Positions 1 through 10,340 of a stretch of 64,000 nucleotides of DNA are shown here, piece after piece. The notes below the pieces were generated by a model that worked only from the letters and a program-made list of their open reading frames with translations, was not told the DNA's origin and searched no databases. The first letter of the stretch is position 1. The number at the start of each line of letters is the position of its first letter. The position numbers and the translations under genes were made by a program. Source of the stretch: Coix lacryma-jobi var. lacryma-jobi (lineage: Eukaryota; Streptophyta; Magnoliopsida; Poales; Poaceae); contig CM019823.1 of NCBI GenBank assembly GCA_009763385.1, forward strand, positions 31,461,845 through 31,525,844, given 5' to 3'.

Positions 1-122
1 CATATATCGCCAACGTATATATATGAACAAAACAAAGTACATCATATATACGTTTATATATATATATAAATAAGTACACATCAACTGATCGATGTATCAT
101 GTATAGCAACTTAATTTCTTAC

Positions 123-258
123 CGCTTGCTTTGCATAGGAGACGCGGTACTTTTCATCTGGCTGCAAACTATTCTCAAACTCTTGAAAGTTCCTCACAAG
201 ATTGATGTAGAACATTTTCATGTATTCTGGAAGAATGGAAACGGTGCTTTCATCCCAT
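123..258 (-). pseudogene. Terpene synthase exon 5
   Basis: Acceptor CTGCAG precedes base 258 and donor GTAAGAAAT follows base 123. The 136 nt encode the conserved helix after the DDxxD region, with WDES and LPEYMK motifs. The split arginine codon joins in phase with exon 4. The frame is open. Everything left of 123 is intron 5, and the final exons are outside the window. Confidence 0.85.
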
Positions 259-295
259 CTGCAGACAATGAATATGATAGATACACATATATGAT

Positions 296-928
296 AACCG
301 GTTGTTTTTCCTCTTTCCAACAACCGATTTTTGGACCGTCTAATACGGCGCAGGTGTTCTTGGGCGGAAGGGGGGCGCGGCCCTGCGAGCGCGGGCGAGA
401 CGGCATAGACGGCAGCGGCCGGCGGAGTGGACGGGCCCAGCGAAGCAGCAGGCAAGGCAGCGCGGGGGCTGTGCCCAGCGAAGCAGCAAGCAAGGCGGCG
501 TGGACAGCAGGTAGCAGGCACGGCCAAGGTCACCACCGCGACACGAACGCCTTCACGAGGCCTCCTAGCACAGACTCAGCAAGTGAATGAAAGGAAAGGA
601 GAAAAGGATCGGATAAGATTAGAGTCTTGGAGAGGATGTTCATGTTACAATTTGTAATTTGTTCTGCAATTTATGAATAATCTGTGAATAATTTCACATA
701 TATTTCTTTGATATTTGTAATTCATAGAAATAATTTGTATTTTTTTCTGAAAAATTTGATATATATGTTTGTAATCTATAAAAATCACTAAATTACACCA
801 CTCTGCCTAATAAATTACACTAGAAAAATTATTGTAAATATAGTAATAAAATGGTGTAAATATAACTATTAGATAGTGTAAGTGTATGGATAAAATTTGG
901 TTGTTAGGAGAGGCTAAAACAACCGATT
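296..928. mobile_element. Possible TIR element inside terpene synthase intron 4
   Basis: The left segment starting AACCGGTTGTTTTT near 296 resembles, in inverse orientation, the segment ending near 928 (reverse complement AATCGGTTGTTTTAGCC). About 45 bases on each side match imperfectly. Between them lies a GC-rich block (350-560) followed by AT-rich DNA, and no convincing gene. No clean target duplication was identified. This could be a decayed Mutator- or hAT-like MITE. Confidence 0.3.
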
Positions 929-961
929 GTTGGCTAGACACACTCATATGATATATACTAT

Positions 962-1563
962 CACTACAACAGAAACAGGCTTTAGCCCCGGTTTTCCCAA
1001 CCGGGACTAGTAATCCGGGACTAAAGGTGGGAGCTTTTAGTCCCGGTTGCTCCCAACCGGGGCTGGGACTAGCAATCCGGGACTAAAGGTGGGAGCTTTT
1101 AGTCCCGGTTGCTCCCAACCGGGGCTAAAGGCTCCTACGAGAAAAAAATAAATGTGTGTTTGTAAGATTCGAACTCAGCACATTTCGCCTCACGCACGCT
1201 TACCAACTGAGCTACACAACCCACGTGATACAGTTCTGGACGTTTTCCTTTGGAAAACACTCGTGAAGTACTTTTAGCCCCGGTTGGTAACACCAACCGG
1301 GGCTAAAAGGACCTTTAGTCCCAGTTGGTAACACCAACCGGAGCTAAAAGGTCACCCTTTAATCCCGGTTGGTATTACCAACCGGGACTAAAGGTTGGGG
1401 GACCTTTAGTCCGGGTTAGTAATACCAACCGGGACTAAAGGTTCACCTTTAGTGTCGGTTGGTTTTACCAACCGGGACTAAAAGTCTTTAACCCCGGTCC
1501 TAATTTTTTGCCGAGACTATAGCTCAGTTGATAGATCGTCCAAAGACCATTTCTGTTGTAGTG
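962..1563. mobile_element. CACTA-type MITE
   Basis: The 602-bp element starts CACTACAACAGAAA and ends with the inverse TTTCTGTTGTAGTG. It is flanked by the 3-bp target duplication TAT (959-961 and 1564-1566), as expected for CACTA transposons. The interior is packed with direct and inverted copies of a TTTAGTCCCGGTTGG-like subterminal motif, for example at 1000-1130 and 1270-1490, so transcripts would fold into long hairpins. There is no transposase, so it is non-autonomous. It lies in terpene synthase intron 4, just outside exon 4. Confidence 0.85.
1146..1225 (-). other. tRNA-derived sequence inside the CACTA MITE
   Basis: On the minus strand this stretch contains an A-box-like TAGCTCAGTTGGTAAGCG and, about 30 bases later, a B-box-like GAGTTCGAATC, the spacing of a tRNA gene. 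The acceptor stem pairs poorly and the anticodon arm is unclear, so it is probably a captured or decayed tRNA, not a working one. Confidence 0.5.
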
Positions 1564-1640
1564 TATACAGAACCCAATCAATATATCCATAAACCACTAC
1601 AGTGGATGAGTACAATGAGTTGATGATGTGTTGTGTGTAC

Positions 1641-1859
1641 CTCTGTATGGCATCGTTGAGTACATGGCACTCCTCTAATGTGGCATAAACATCGTATGTG
1701 TCATCCATCAAGGACAGCAACCCGAATGTCTTGGCAAACAGCATCCGCGCACGGGAGTATTCCTCCTCGTGGAACACCCCACACGTCCAGAAGTAGTTCT
1801 CCACTATCCGGTCTCGGGCGTAGTTTAGCTTCACATTGCCATAGAGATCCTTCCACCAC
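1641..1859 (-). pseudogene. Terpene synthase exon 4 (RxR and DDxxD)
   Basis: The 219-nt exon lies between acceptor TTTTGCAG and donor GTACAC. It starts with WWKDLYG, carries RDR in the YARDRIVENYFW context, and holds the Mg2+-binding aspartate motif DDTYD followed by VYATLEE. Its frame is intact. By itself it would encode a catalytically plausible active-site wall. Confidence 0.9.
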
Positions 1860-2093
1860 CTGCAAAATTAAAATTGAATCAAACAAAGGTTAATTGACAC
1901 TGACTGATCAACACAAATTTCCAGGGACTGCAAATTTCAGAATATCTAATAATAATGACTGAAGAAGTTTCTTGTTCTATTGATACAATTATTCTCCTAT
2001 GTTCCCAGAGCATGTAGTATGAATCAACATGAATAATTAGGCAAGATATTTCTCTATACTGTAATAGAAAACGTAGTCGATCGATCTACTTAC

Positions 2094-2469
2094 AGGGACA
2101 GATCCTTGAGCTCCCTGAGGTGAAGCAACCTGAGCAAGTGAAAGTCGAGCCTCGCCAGCTCCAAGAGCACGGCGTCGTGCCCCTCTTCTTTCCCGTACTC
2201 GGCGACGTAGTGGATCGTCTCTAGCCGCCTTGGGAGGCGCGGGAGAGGGATGTCGAGGGCACGGGACACCTGCTCCTCGAGTGGCGACGAGAGCCCGCCT
2301 TTCATGGACTCAAGGTGACGCCTGGAGAAGGAGATGGCTTCGTCGAGGGCCTGCTGCTCGCCAGGTGCCGCCATGTGAGCCGCGTTGTATAGGCTCAGCA
2401 AGCCCCTCGGATCATCGCTCAGGCTTGCACTAAAACTGCCCGTGTCGTCTCTGAATCTGTCGAACACAC
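2094..2469 (-). pseudogene. Terpene synthase exon 3
   Basis: The 376-nt exon is bounded by acceptor TTTGACAG and donor GTAAGT. It encodes the junction between the alpha-barrel N-terminal domain and the C-terminal catalytic domain: VFDRFRDD near its start, a DPRGLLSLYNAAH block in the middle and a LRELKDLSL end that leads into exon 4. The frame is open throughout. Confidence 0.9.
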
Positions 2470-2548
2470 CTGTCAAAGGTATGTAGTTTAATTAGATACA
2501 TACGCTTGCCGCATATATATGCACATGTATGGAACGAGACGCACTGCA

Positions 2549-2551
<3 letters not shown>

Positions 2552-2591
<40 letters not shown>
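2552..2591. repeat. (TA)n microsatellite in terpene synthase intron 2
   Basis: About 20 uninterrupted TA dinucleotides lie between the exon 2 donor and the exon 3 acceptor. Confidence 0.95.
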
Positions 2592-2594
<3 letters not shown>

Positions 2595-2620
2595 TACGAT
2601 ACGACTACATAGGCGTATAC

Positions 2621-2716
2621 CTGCAGGGACCCAGACGCCATGTTGCCTGAGTAGACGAAAGCGGAGAGCAACGGCATGGAGGCCGTCGTCGTCCATGGAC
2701 GCCATGTTGCTATATA
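2621..2716 (-). pseudogene. Terpene synthase exon 2, 3' part
   Basis: This is the downstream piece of exon 2, separated from its 5' part (20380-20561) by the hAT element. It encodes a short acidic stretch followed by LHAVALRFRLLRQHGVWVPA, a signature of the terpene synthase N-terminal domain, and ends at donor GTATAC. The hAT junction sits in a TATATA run. Confidence 0.85.
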
Positions 2717-2935
2717 TGGCCATGCAGCCCGCAGCCCGATGGCCCGGCCCGAGGCCCGGTGATTTGGCCCGGCACGTGGGCCGGCCCGGCACGTGGGCCG
2801 GCACGGCCCGGTGGCGGCGTGCCCGTGCCGGCACGGCCCGAAGCAGCAGGTCGTGCCTGGGCCGCCACTCTGGCCCGTGGCACGGCCCGCTAAAGCAGGC
2901 GGCCCGGTGCGCATGCCCGCATATATAAGCCGTGC
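2717..2935. repeat. hAT left subterminal repeats
   Basis: GC-rich DNA with many direct and inverted copies of GGCCCG, GGCACGG and GTGGGCC. Similar blocks occur at the right end (20190-20379). Subterminal arrays of this kind usually bind the transposase. Confidence 0.7.
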
Positions 2936-3327
2936 GGCCGCCCGCCCAGCCCTAACCCTAATCATTCGTTCCCCACCCGCCCGGCCGCCCCCTACGCCGT
3001 AGCTCTGACTACTCGTCCTCTCGCTCTCGCCTCTCTACTCTCAATCCGCCGCCGTCCGCCGCTCCTCCGCCTCATCGGCTCGTCGCCGGTCCTCCACGGC
3101 TCCACCTCGCCGCCTGAGTTCGCCTACCCCTGTCCTCCCTCTCCCTCCTTTCCCTTCATCCCCTCCTCTCCTCTCCTTCTCCGGTGAACCATGTGAGTTG
3201 AAGTTCATCACTCGCTCCGCCGCCGCTCGCCGTCGTTGGTCTAATCGGTGTCTCTGTCTGTCTCCTCTGCCCTCTCTGGCCTTGTGGCATCATCTCTGGC
3301 ACCGGCCACCGGGCTCCGGTCGTGAAG

Positions 3328-3403
3328 GTAAACCCTAACCCTAACCTAACCCTAGATCTGTCTCTTTCTCTCATCCTGACCCTGCTTTCTTCATGATTTG
3401 CAG
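3328..3403 (+). other. Intron in the hAT leader containing telomere-like repeats
   Basis: Donor GAAG/GTAAAC at 3328 and acceptor TTTGCAG at 3403 frame a 76-nt intron just upstream of the transposase start. Bases 3331-3356 contain four imperfect CCCTAA units, including the plant telo-box AAACCCTAA. A shorter copy lies at about 2949-2961. Confidence 0.55.
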
Positions 3404-3443
3404 GTTCGCGCCTGACGCCGTGTCTTCCTCCACTGGAGTTGAC

Positions 3444-5114
3444 ATGGCCAGGCCGCCGAAGCGTCCGTTGAGGGACGGTGCTGGTGCTGGTGTTGGTGTT
3501 GCAGCTGCAGCTGCAACTGGAGCTGGAGGTCGTGGTAGGGGTCGGGTCCGGCTCCGGCCTTCCCCATCCTGTGCTGGTGCTGGGCTCGCAACGCGGGGGG
3601 AGGATGAGCATCCACCCCTCGGCGACGGCGAGGACCTAGCGCCGCACACGGACGAGGAGCTGGAGATTGAGGACGACGATGACGTGCGTGATGACGCCGC
3701 TAGGTTGTTCGGCATCGATCTCGGTGACGGCCCCGAACCCTCCACTGACACTCATGGTACCTCGACCGTCTCAGCTTCTGGTAAGAAAACCTCTGTTGTG
3801 TGAACGTACTTCACTGAGATTAAGGAGAACGATATTCGAATTGCTGCGATCTGCAATCATTGTCATTCGAGGTACACTGCTCGTTCATCTGCTGGTACTG
3901 GCCATTTGAAACGCCACATGAAATCCTGTATGCAGAAACAAAATCATGCTTCTATGGTCCAGACTAGGTTTGCTCTTAATCCTGATGGTGTGAAAAATTG
4001 GCAGTATGATCCTGCTGTTGCTCGTATCGAGTTATGCAGGTTGATTGCTAGACTAGACCTTCCCTTAGGTATTGGTAAAACATAGGCTTTTGAAGATTAC
4101 ATTAAGCGTGCTCATAACCCTGCTTTTGTGAGGTCTCTAGACAAACCACCACTAGAGACCTGGGCAAATTGTTTGCTGAGCAACGTGCTTTTATTCTGAA
4201 TTCTTTGATGCCTGCATGTTCATCTGTTTCTTTGACTTCTGACATTTGGTCTGGGAATGCAAAGGAAGATTACATTTCTGTTGTTGCTCATTATGTGAGT
4301 GCTGATTGGGAGTTGCAGAAAAAGGTAATTAGTTTTAGGTTTATTGAGTCTTCACATTCTGGTGAAAACATAGCTGAAAAAATTGCAAGTGTGGTGGAGG
4401 AGTTTGGTTTGATTGATAAGATCTTTGTTGTTACACTTGACAATGCTTCTTCTAATTCCAGGGCTTATGAGATCTTGCAACCTATTTTCTTTGGATACCT
4501 AGGTTCTTATCCTGCACCTACCCGTGAGGATCCTAACAAGCATAAATATTTTCTTGTGCATCAGCGTTGTGCATGTCATATCATTAATTTGATTGTTAAT
4601 TCTGGCTTGAAAAGATTGAAACCTTATCTCGATGATTTCAGAACTGCAATAAATTATTTGAATTCATCTAATCAAAGAATTGCTTTGTTTAAAAATTACT
4701 GCATTGCTCAAGGTCTTAGACCTAGAAAGTTTGGCTTGGACATGGATGTTGGATGGAATTCTACTTATTTGATGCTTAAACATTTGATGTCATACAAGGA
4801 GGTCTTCTCTGTGTGGCTTAACTCTAATTATGGGCAAACATTGTTAACTCCAGTGCATTGGTATATTGCTGATCAAATAATGGTTTTCCTGGAACTGTTT
4901 TATGAGGTTACTGTTGTTCTGTCTGGGGTTTATTATCCCACAGCTCCACTTGTGTTGCATCATGTTCTTGAATTTGCTGAGCATTTGAAGAAAGTTGAAT
5001 CTGATGTTAATTTTAGAACTATTGCAGTTCCTATGAAGCTTAAATTTCTTAAGTATTGGGAGAACATTCCCCTACTTTATTCATTTGCTTTCATCCTTGA
5101 TCCTAGAGGTAAGT
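3444..5114 (+). pseudogene. hAT transposase, N-terminal and central part
   Basis: The protein starts MARPPKRPLRDG and has an Ala/Gly-rich, then acidic, N-terminal stretch. A BED-type zinc finger follows (about 3855-3930), with CxxC then HLKRH ligands. The RNase H-like catalytic core starts around 4130: LTSDIWSG holds the first Asp and VTLDNASSN the second, with the conserved CACHIINLIV block at about 4570-4600. The frame is broken by a TGA at 3801, where relatives have Trp, a TAG at 4083 and a frameshift between 4086 and 4133. It ends where a Gypsy LTR interrupts the DPRGKL segment, and the rest resumes at 18946. Confidence 0.85.
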
Positions 5115-8100
5115 TGTAACACCTCTGGTGTTTAAGCATGTAATTAACTTGACATATCATCATTATCATCATTAATCATCTTGATCATGATTTCATGTGT
5201 ATGCATTTGCTTAGTGTATCATTTTATGTGATGTACCTCTATTGCAAAAACCCTAATTAGCCCACTTCTCTCTACTAAGGCAAAATGGTAATTTCACCTC
5301 TGTGATTAGCTTTGTGTAATTCTTGTTCCTTTGGTGTCTTGAAGTTTTGTTGTGTTGGCCAAAATTCAAAAATCAGAATTTGATTTCAAATCCCTTTGCA
5401 AAACCCTGATTTTCAAATCCTGGATTTTATCCCTCTTTTTGTAAGTCGAAAATTATTCAAAATTTGGGATTGGTCCAAAAAGCAAAGTTGTAGATCTGTC
5501 AAAGAGAAACAACTTTGGTATTCACAAGTTTTCAAGTTTCTGTACAAAATATTGAGTTATTTCAAATTCATTCCAACCCCAACTTTTGTTCCCTTTTCAG
5601 TTTTCAAAATGAGTTCAAAAACTAATGAGTTTCTGGAAAAGTGTATAATAGCAAAGTTGTAGGTTTTGATAAAAGGAACAACTTTCATGTTTACAGATTT
5701 TCAAGTTTCAGTTTGGAATCCAGAGTAATTTTGATTTGAATCAAGTTTGAAAAGTGTCCCCTTTACTGTTTTCAAATATTGTTCAAAAACTATTTGGAAT
5801 TTGAAAATGGTCATATTGACAAAGTTGTAGATCTCCTTTTTCTGAACAAACTTTGGTTTGTTTTGAGTTTTTGTCGCAACAGTTCAAATTTTGGAATCGT
5901 CATTTGCAACATTTTCTGAAAGCTCAAAAGCAAAACCCTAGCCTAGTCTACTGTTATTCTTTCGCGTAGAGGGGGGGGGGGCCCGGCCATGGAACCCCGC
6001 CGGCCAACTCGCACGCGCGAAGTCCGGTGCTCCCCACGCGCTACCAACCTGGGCCGCACCCTTTCGCCCGCGCACGGCGCAGAGCTGACCGCCCCGTCTC
6101 CCCACCCTGTTCTTCGCCGCCGCGTGTTCGCCGCCGGCAAGCCATACGCGAGCACACGCCCGAGCCCCGCTGCACGCCATCACCCCGCCAGAGCGCAATC
6201 GATCGAGCGCACGCGCTCCGTGTTCATCCACACCACCCCGAGGCCTCTACCGGCCCTGGCCGCGCCTATAAGAAGGCCGCGGAGCCCGAGCCTTCCCACT
6301 CAGCTCCGCCGCCGTCGCCAGCACCAGCCAGAGCCTCCCGTGCTCAACCACCTAGCTCAAAAGCTCCGCCGCGTTCTTGTTCTGCTTCACCACCCTCAAA
6401 TTTCACCTACCGCCCTCAATCGCCCGGCGTAGCTCGTCGTTGTCGTCTCCGGCGAGAACCCGGCGAACTCGGGTTCGTGAAATTCGCCGTCTCCGGCCTT
6501 GATCATCTCCCTCCGACCCCCGCATCACTTTCCTTACTCCCGTGCGACTCTAACCCGGCCATCGCGGCTCCGTTTGTTGCACAGGGTCGCCACTGCGCCG
6601 ATCGCCGTCGCTCGTCGTCCGCCGGTCACCGTCGACCACCTCCACCGTCCATCCCCGTCCCTCACCGATTGTCCCATCACGCCGGTGAGCTCCCTGTTGC
6701 CTCCCGTGCCCTCAGCTCTGCCGCGGAGTGCCCAGGTTGGCCGGCGTAAGCGCGCCGCCGCGCTCGGGTCGCCGCCGGCGAGCAGAGCACCGCCGTGCTC
6801 CGTTTTTCCTTTTTATTTTCAAGATGTGAATAGTGTTCTGTTTTCCTTTTTTTGTATGATTTTCTGTGTTGATCCAAAATTCTGAAATTTTGATGGTAGA
6901 CTCTTTACACTTTGAAGTATTTTATAAAAATATAAAACTTGACTTTTCTGCAAAAATTTGAAAATGAAAAATCTCCCTTTTAATTAATAAATGATGGTTT
7001 TGGATTTTTAGAAAATGATTTATAGCTCCAAAAATCTTGAGATAAATTTTTGTGACCTTTTTATGACATGCTGAACCTCTGGTAAAATTTTGAAGTCTTT
7101 TGGAACAAGTTGATTTTTGGACTTTATTTTAATTCCTAAATAGTGCCTTTTGTTAATTAATGTCCAGATTTAATTGAGCACCTTAATGACCTCCAAAAAT
7201 TATGAAATTTGTTTTGCCATATACTTGTACCCTAATGAACTTGGGTGATTAATCTGGTAATTTTTGGAGCACTTTCATAAAATGACCTTTTTAAATAATT
7301 AGGAAATAGGAAAAGGTGATTAGGGTTAGCGTTGAAAGCCCTGTGATGTGACTTTTGGATTGCTTGACGTTCATAGACCCCTACCCTTTGGTCTATGATG
7401 TTGTGATGCCTTGCTATGTCCATACTTAGGCTTAATAAAGTTGCTTAAGTAAACTTGTTATATTGCTTAAGGAAGAAATGGTTACCTTTTATGCTCAACC
7501 TAGATTTCGATTATGCCTTGCCTAAGAGTAATCTTGAATCAGTGGTACTGTCTTGCACCTTAAGTCCATATCATCATTCTCATGAGCATTCATCATTGCA
7601 TCCGTATAGTTGACGAAGAAGGCCCTGAAGTCGAGGTAGCCACCGAAGGATCTGTCCCCGAGGCAACCCCGAGCTCCGACGCCTATACCTACCCCGAGTC
7701 TGCTCTTTTTGCCATCCAAGGCAAGCCCCGGTGCATTTAACCCTTTCCTTGAATTTACAAATGTTTTCCTTAAATGTCTTTGAGTTAAATTATTGCATTA
7801 GGTTGATAGGAGTTGAGTGAAATCCTAACTGATGCATTATCTACCTTGACCAATGATACACCTGATACCTGCTTTTCAAAAACCATTTGCAAAATGCTTA
7901 GCAATGCTATATGATAGATTTGCAATAAAAATGCCAATTTAAAAAGTGTGATCACTTTAAGAACATTATGGGAATTTCTGGTTTACTCCCACTATTGGCT
8001 AAGTATCTGATCCGTACCTAGTCAATGGGAAGGAGAGGTTGTCCTTGCGTACGGTGCCGTCATGTTGTAGTCCGGGACTCAACAGTTGACACCGACCGGG

Positions 8101-9200
8101 ATAGGGATAAAAAAAACTGACAGGACCTGTACTCTTGGGTTAGAGTCCCGAGGTGCTTGTCGCTGGCTGGAAAATTTAGGGACCACCTGTATGGGGGCCT
8201 GCTGACTAAGACTTGCAACTATTCACATACTACGGAAAGCTTCGGCTCCGAGGAATCCTTTATTGGACCGACAACCGCGCACTGGGAGTGGAGAGATGGC
8301 GGAAGTAGCATGTACCCACGTGGGTTAGAGTCCCGGATTGGAGTGGTGTACTGTACTTCCGGGTGCGTAGGACCGGGCCCAATCTTGGAGGAATCGTGGT
8401 AGACGAGTTGGCATATGCAAGCTTGGGTGCTACATATGCAGTGTGGATAGGGACCCTCAGCTGAGTATTATTTATCCGGATTAACGCTGCTCCTCGGTTA
8501 TGGAGACTTAGTCACTGACTGTCAACAGGGAGTGGTTCTCAACTAGGTCTGTTTGGAAAGTAAAATGAATCAAGGATTATGATGAAACAAGGAATACCGA
8601 ATCTTTCAAAATTAAAATGAGGTTTACCAAAATGCTTTTCTGCAAAATACTTGAACTTGCTTAAGCCTTACCTTGATTACCCTAAGCCTGCATTCCTGAG
8701 TCTTCTCCCTTTTCTTTAGTCGGGTAAGTCTTGTTGAGTACCTTTGTACTCAGGGTTCTTTTACCCATGTTGCAGGTATGGCAGATTCCTCAGTATGCCT
8801 TGGACCCTGCTGTGTGACTGTTGTTCAGGAAGAGGCCGATGAGGCCGATGAGTGATTATTCACCCTCGGGCTGGGTGAAGTATCTTTATCTTTTAGTTGT
8901 TGTCATATGCTACCCTGCCAACTCTATCTATTTGAACTATGGTCTGTAATAACTTCACTTTAATGTTATGTTGAACCCTGGTTTGTAAAACTATTGTTAT
9001 TTAAGTCTTCCGCTATTTACTCCGATGTTATTTGTCAAAATGTTCAAGAGATTGTAACTGAATTGTGAGATGATCCTGCGGACATCGGGCACTGATGTAG
9101 CCCAGTGGCGGAACCCGGTCTTAATCTCTTGGCTGTACGGATCGACTGTCAGTAGTTGACAGTGATAAGTGGGCCATGGGATTAGGGCTGTTACGTCACA
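5115..9200 (+). repeat. 5' LTR of the Gypsy element
   Basis: The LTR starts TGTAACACCTCTGG and ends GTTACGTCACA. The first 800 bp are T-rich. Bases 5965-6790 are strongly GC- and CpG-rich with a TATA-like CTATAAGAAG at about 6266, a probable promoter. Near the end, an acceptor-like TTGCAG at about 8770-8776 precedes GTATGGCAGATTCC. Long frames within the GC-rich block look like composition artefacts. Confidence 0.9.
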
Positions 9201-9203
9201 GAG

Positions 9204-9215
9204 TGGTATCAGAGC
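9204..9215 (+). other. Primer-binding site (initiator tRNA-Met type)
   Basis: TGGTATCAGAGC, three bases after the 5' LTR, is the standard plant retrotransposon PBS complementary to the 3' end of initiator tRNA-Met. Confidence 0.95.
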
Positions 9216-9516
9216 ATCTCACTACAACGTTGCAATCTTTTTGCGAAAACTTCAAAAGGTTTTTAGTCCAAAATTAAACTTGACTATTTTGAGTCCAAAT
9301 TGCTTCTCTCATCTCATCTTGTCTTTTGGCAACTAGTAGCAAGACAACTTGTATAAGCCCTATGTACCTTACCTTACTAGTTGCATTGCCCTGTTCCGTA
9401 GGAACGAATCATGCATCATGCCATAATCACTTAAGTATATAAAAGAGTTCGTTGGGATAGTGTACCTATACCCTTTTTCTTGCTAGCCTTTCTCATCTAT
9501 AACCTCTTGTCCAGAT

Positions 9517-10119
9517 ATGGTTATCATCAAGCGGACTGCTCGCAAGTCACTGGACCGAACGGTGTGCCGCGTCATCAGCTGGCGCCACGCACCGGAGAAG
9601 AGACTGGAGAATCCTCCAATGGTCGTCGCTTTCCCCGCCGCACCCGCAAGCAGCTGAAGGAGGAAATCAAGAATCTGAAGGCTGAAATGGAGAACATGGA
9701 GCATGACTTCTATCTTTCCCCCATGGAGTTTTATGAGGCACGAGCTTCCCTGGAGCAGGCCAACCGAACACGGTTCGCGCTATCGAGCAGCGCAATGATG
9801 CTTGGACCCGCGAGGATGTCACCAGAGCCCAGCTCCATGGACTGCAGCAATACACCGCCCAGATCGAGCATTCAATGATATGCTTCATGAGGAAGTACAC
9901 CAGCTGCACGAACCAACTCCCCCCGCGATTCCACCAGTTGTTGAGGACCCCGAGACGGAGTCGTGGAGGAACCTGAAGTAGAACACGAGCCCGATCAGAA
10001 TGAGGAAGTGGAACCTGCTGAAGATGTCCACGTTGAGATGAAGATGAGGAGGAAGAGCCTGAGCTTATCATCGAGATGATGATGTTGACGAAGAGTTGAT
10101 CTTCATCGATGATGACTAG
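9517..10119 (+). pseudogene. Extra frame upstream of gag: histone H3 tail-like N-terminus, helical middle, acidic C-terminus
   Basis: From the ATG at 9517 the frame reads IIKRTARKS. After an apparent one-base loss near 9548 the next frame continues TGPNGVPRHQLAPR (9550-9590). Histone H3 residues 4-21 contain K-x-TARKSTG and PR-x-QLA, so about a dozen positions agree, including those of K4, K9, R17 and Q19-L20-A21. A basic stretch (RRFPRRTRKQ) follows, then a Lys/Glu-rich, probably helical segment (LKEEIKNLKAEMENME), and after further frameshifts a Glu/Asp-rich tail ending FIDDD and TAG at 10117. Separate pre-gag frames are not part of the basic Gypsy gene set. I do not recognise a named family. 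The role is unknown; chromatin binding or histone mimicry is inference. Confidence 0.6.
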
Positions 10120-10340
10120 ACTCCTTGTGTCTGTACCATCTGCTTACCTAAAACCTTAGACTAGGTTTGGGGCGTTAGTCTGTCTGTGCCAAGTCTGGCA
10201 TGTATCTTCTTTTCGTACCTTTCCCTTATCAGTCTGTTGTCATCTTTATCAAGCAGCTATCTTTGTATCATCAGTGAATTGTCAATCAGTTTGTTTCAAA
10301 CCTTTGTCCATATATGCTGAGTTCCGAGTTGCTTATACAG

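Noticed and set aside
99..590. Plus-strand frame at the left edge
   Set aside because: It is antisense to terpene synthase exon 5 and runs into a repeat-like GC block.
1146..1225. A functional tRNA gene
   Set aside because: Internal promoter boxes are present, but the acceptor stem and anticodon arm are degraded and it lies inside a MITE.
5989..6885. Plus-strand frames in the GC-rich block of the Gypsy LTR (also 15733-16646)
   Set aside because: They differ between the two LTRs because of indels and are Pro/Arg/Ser-rich composition artefacts.
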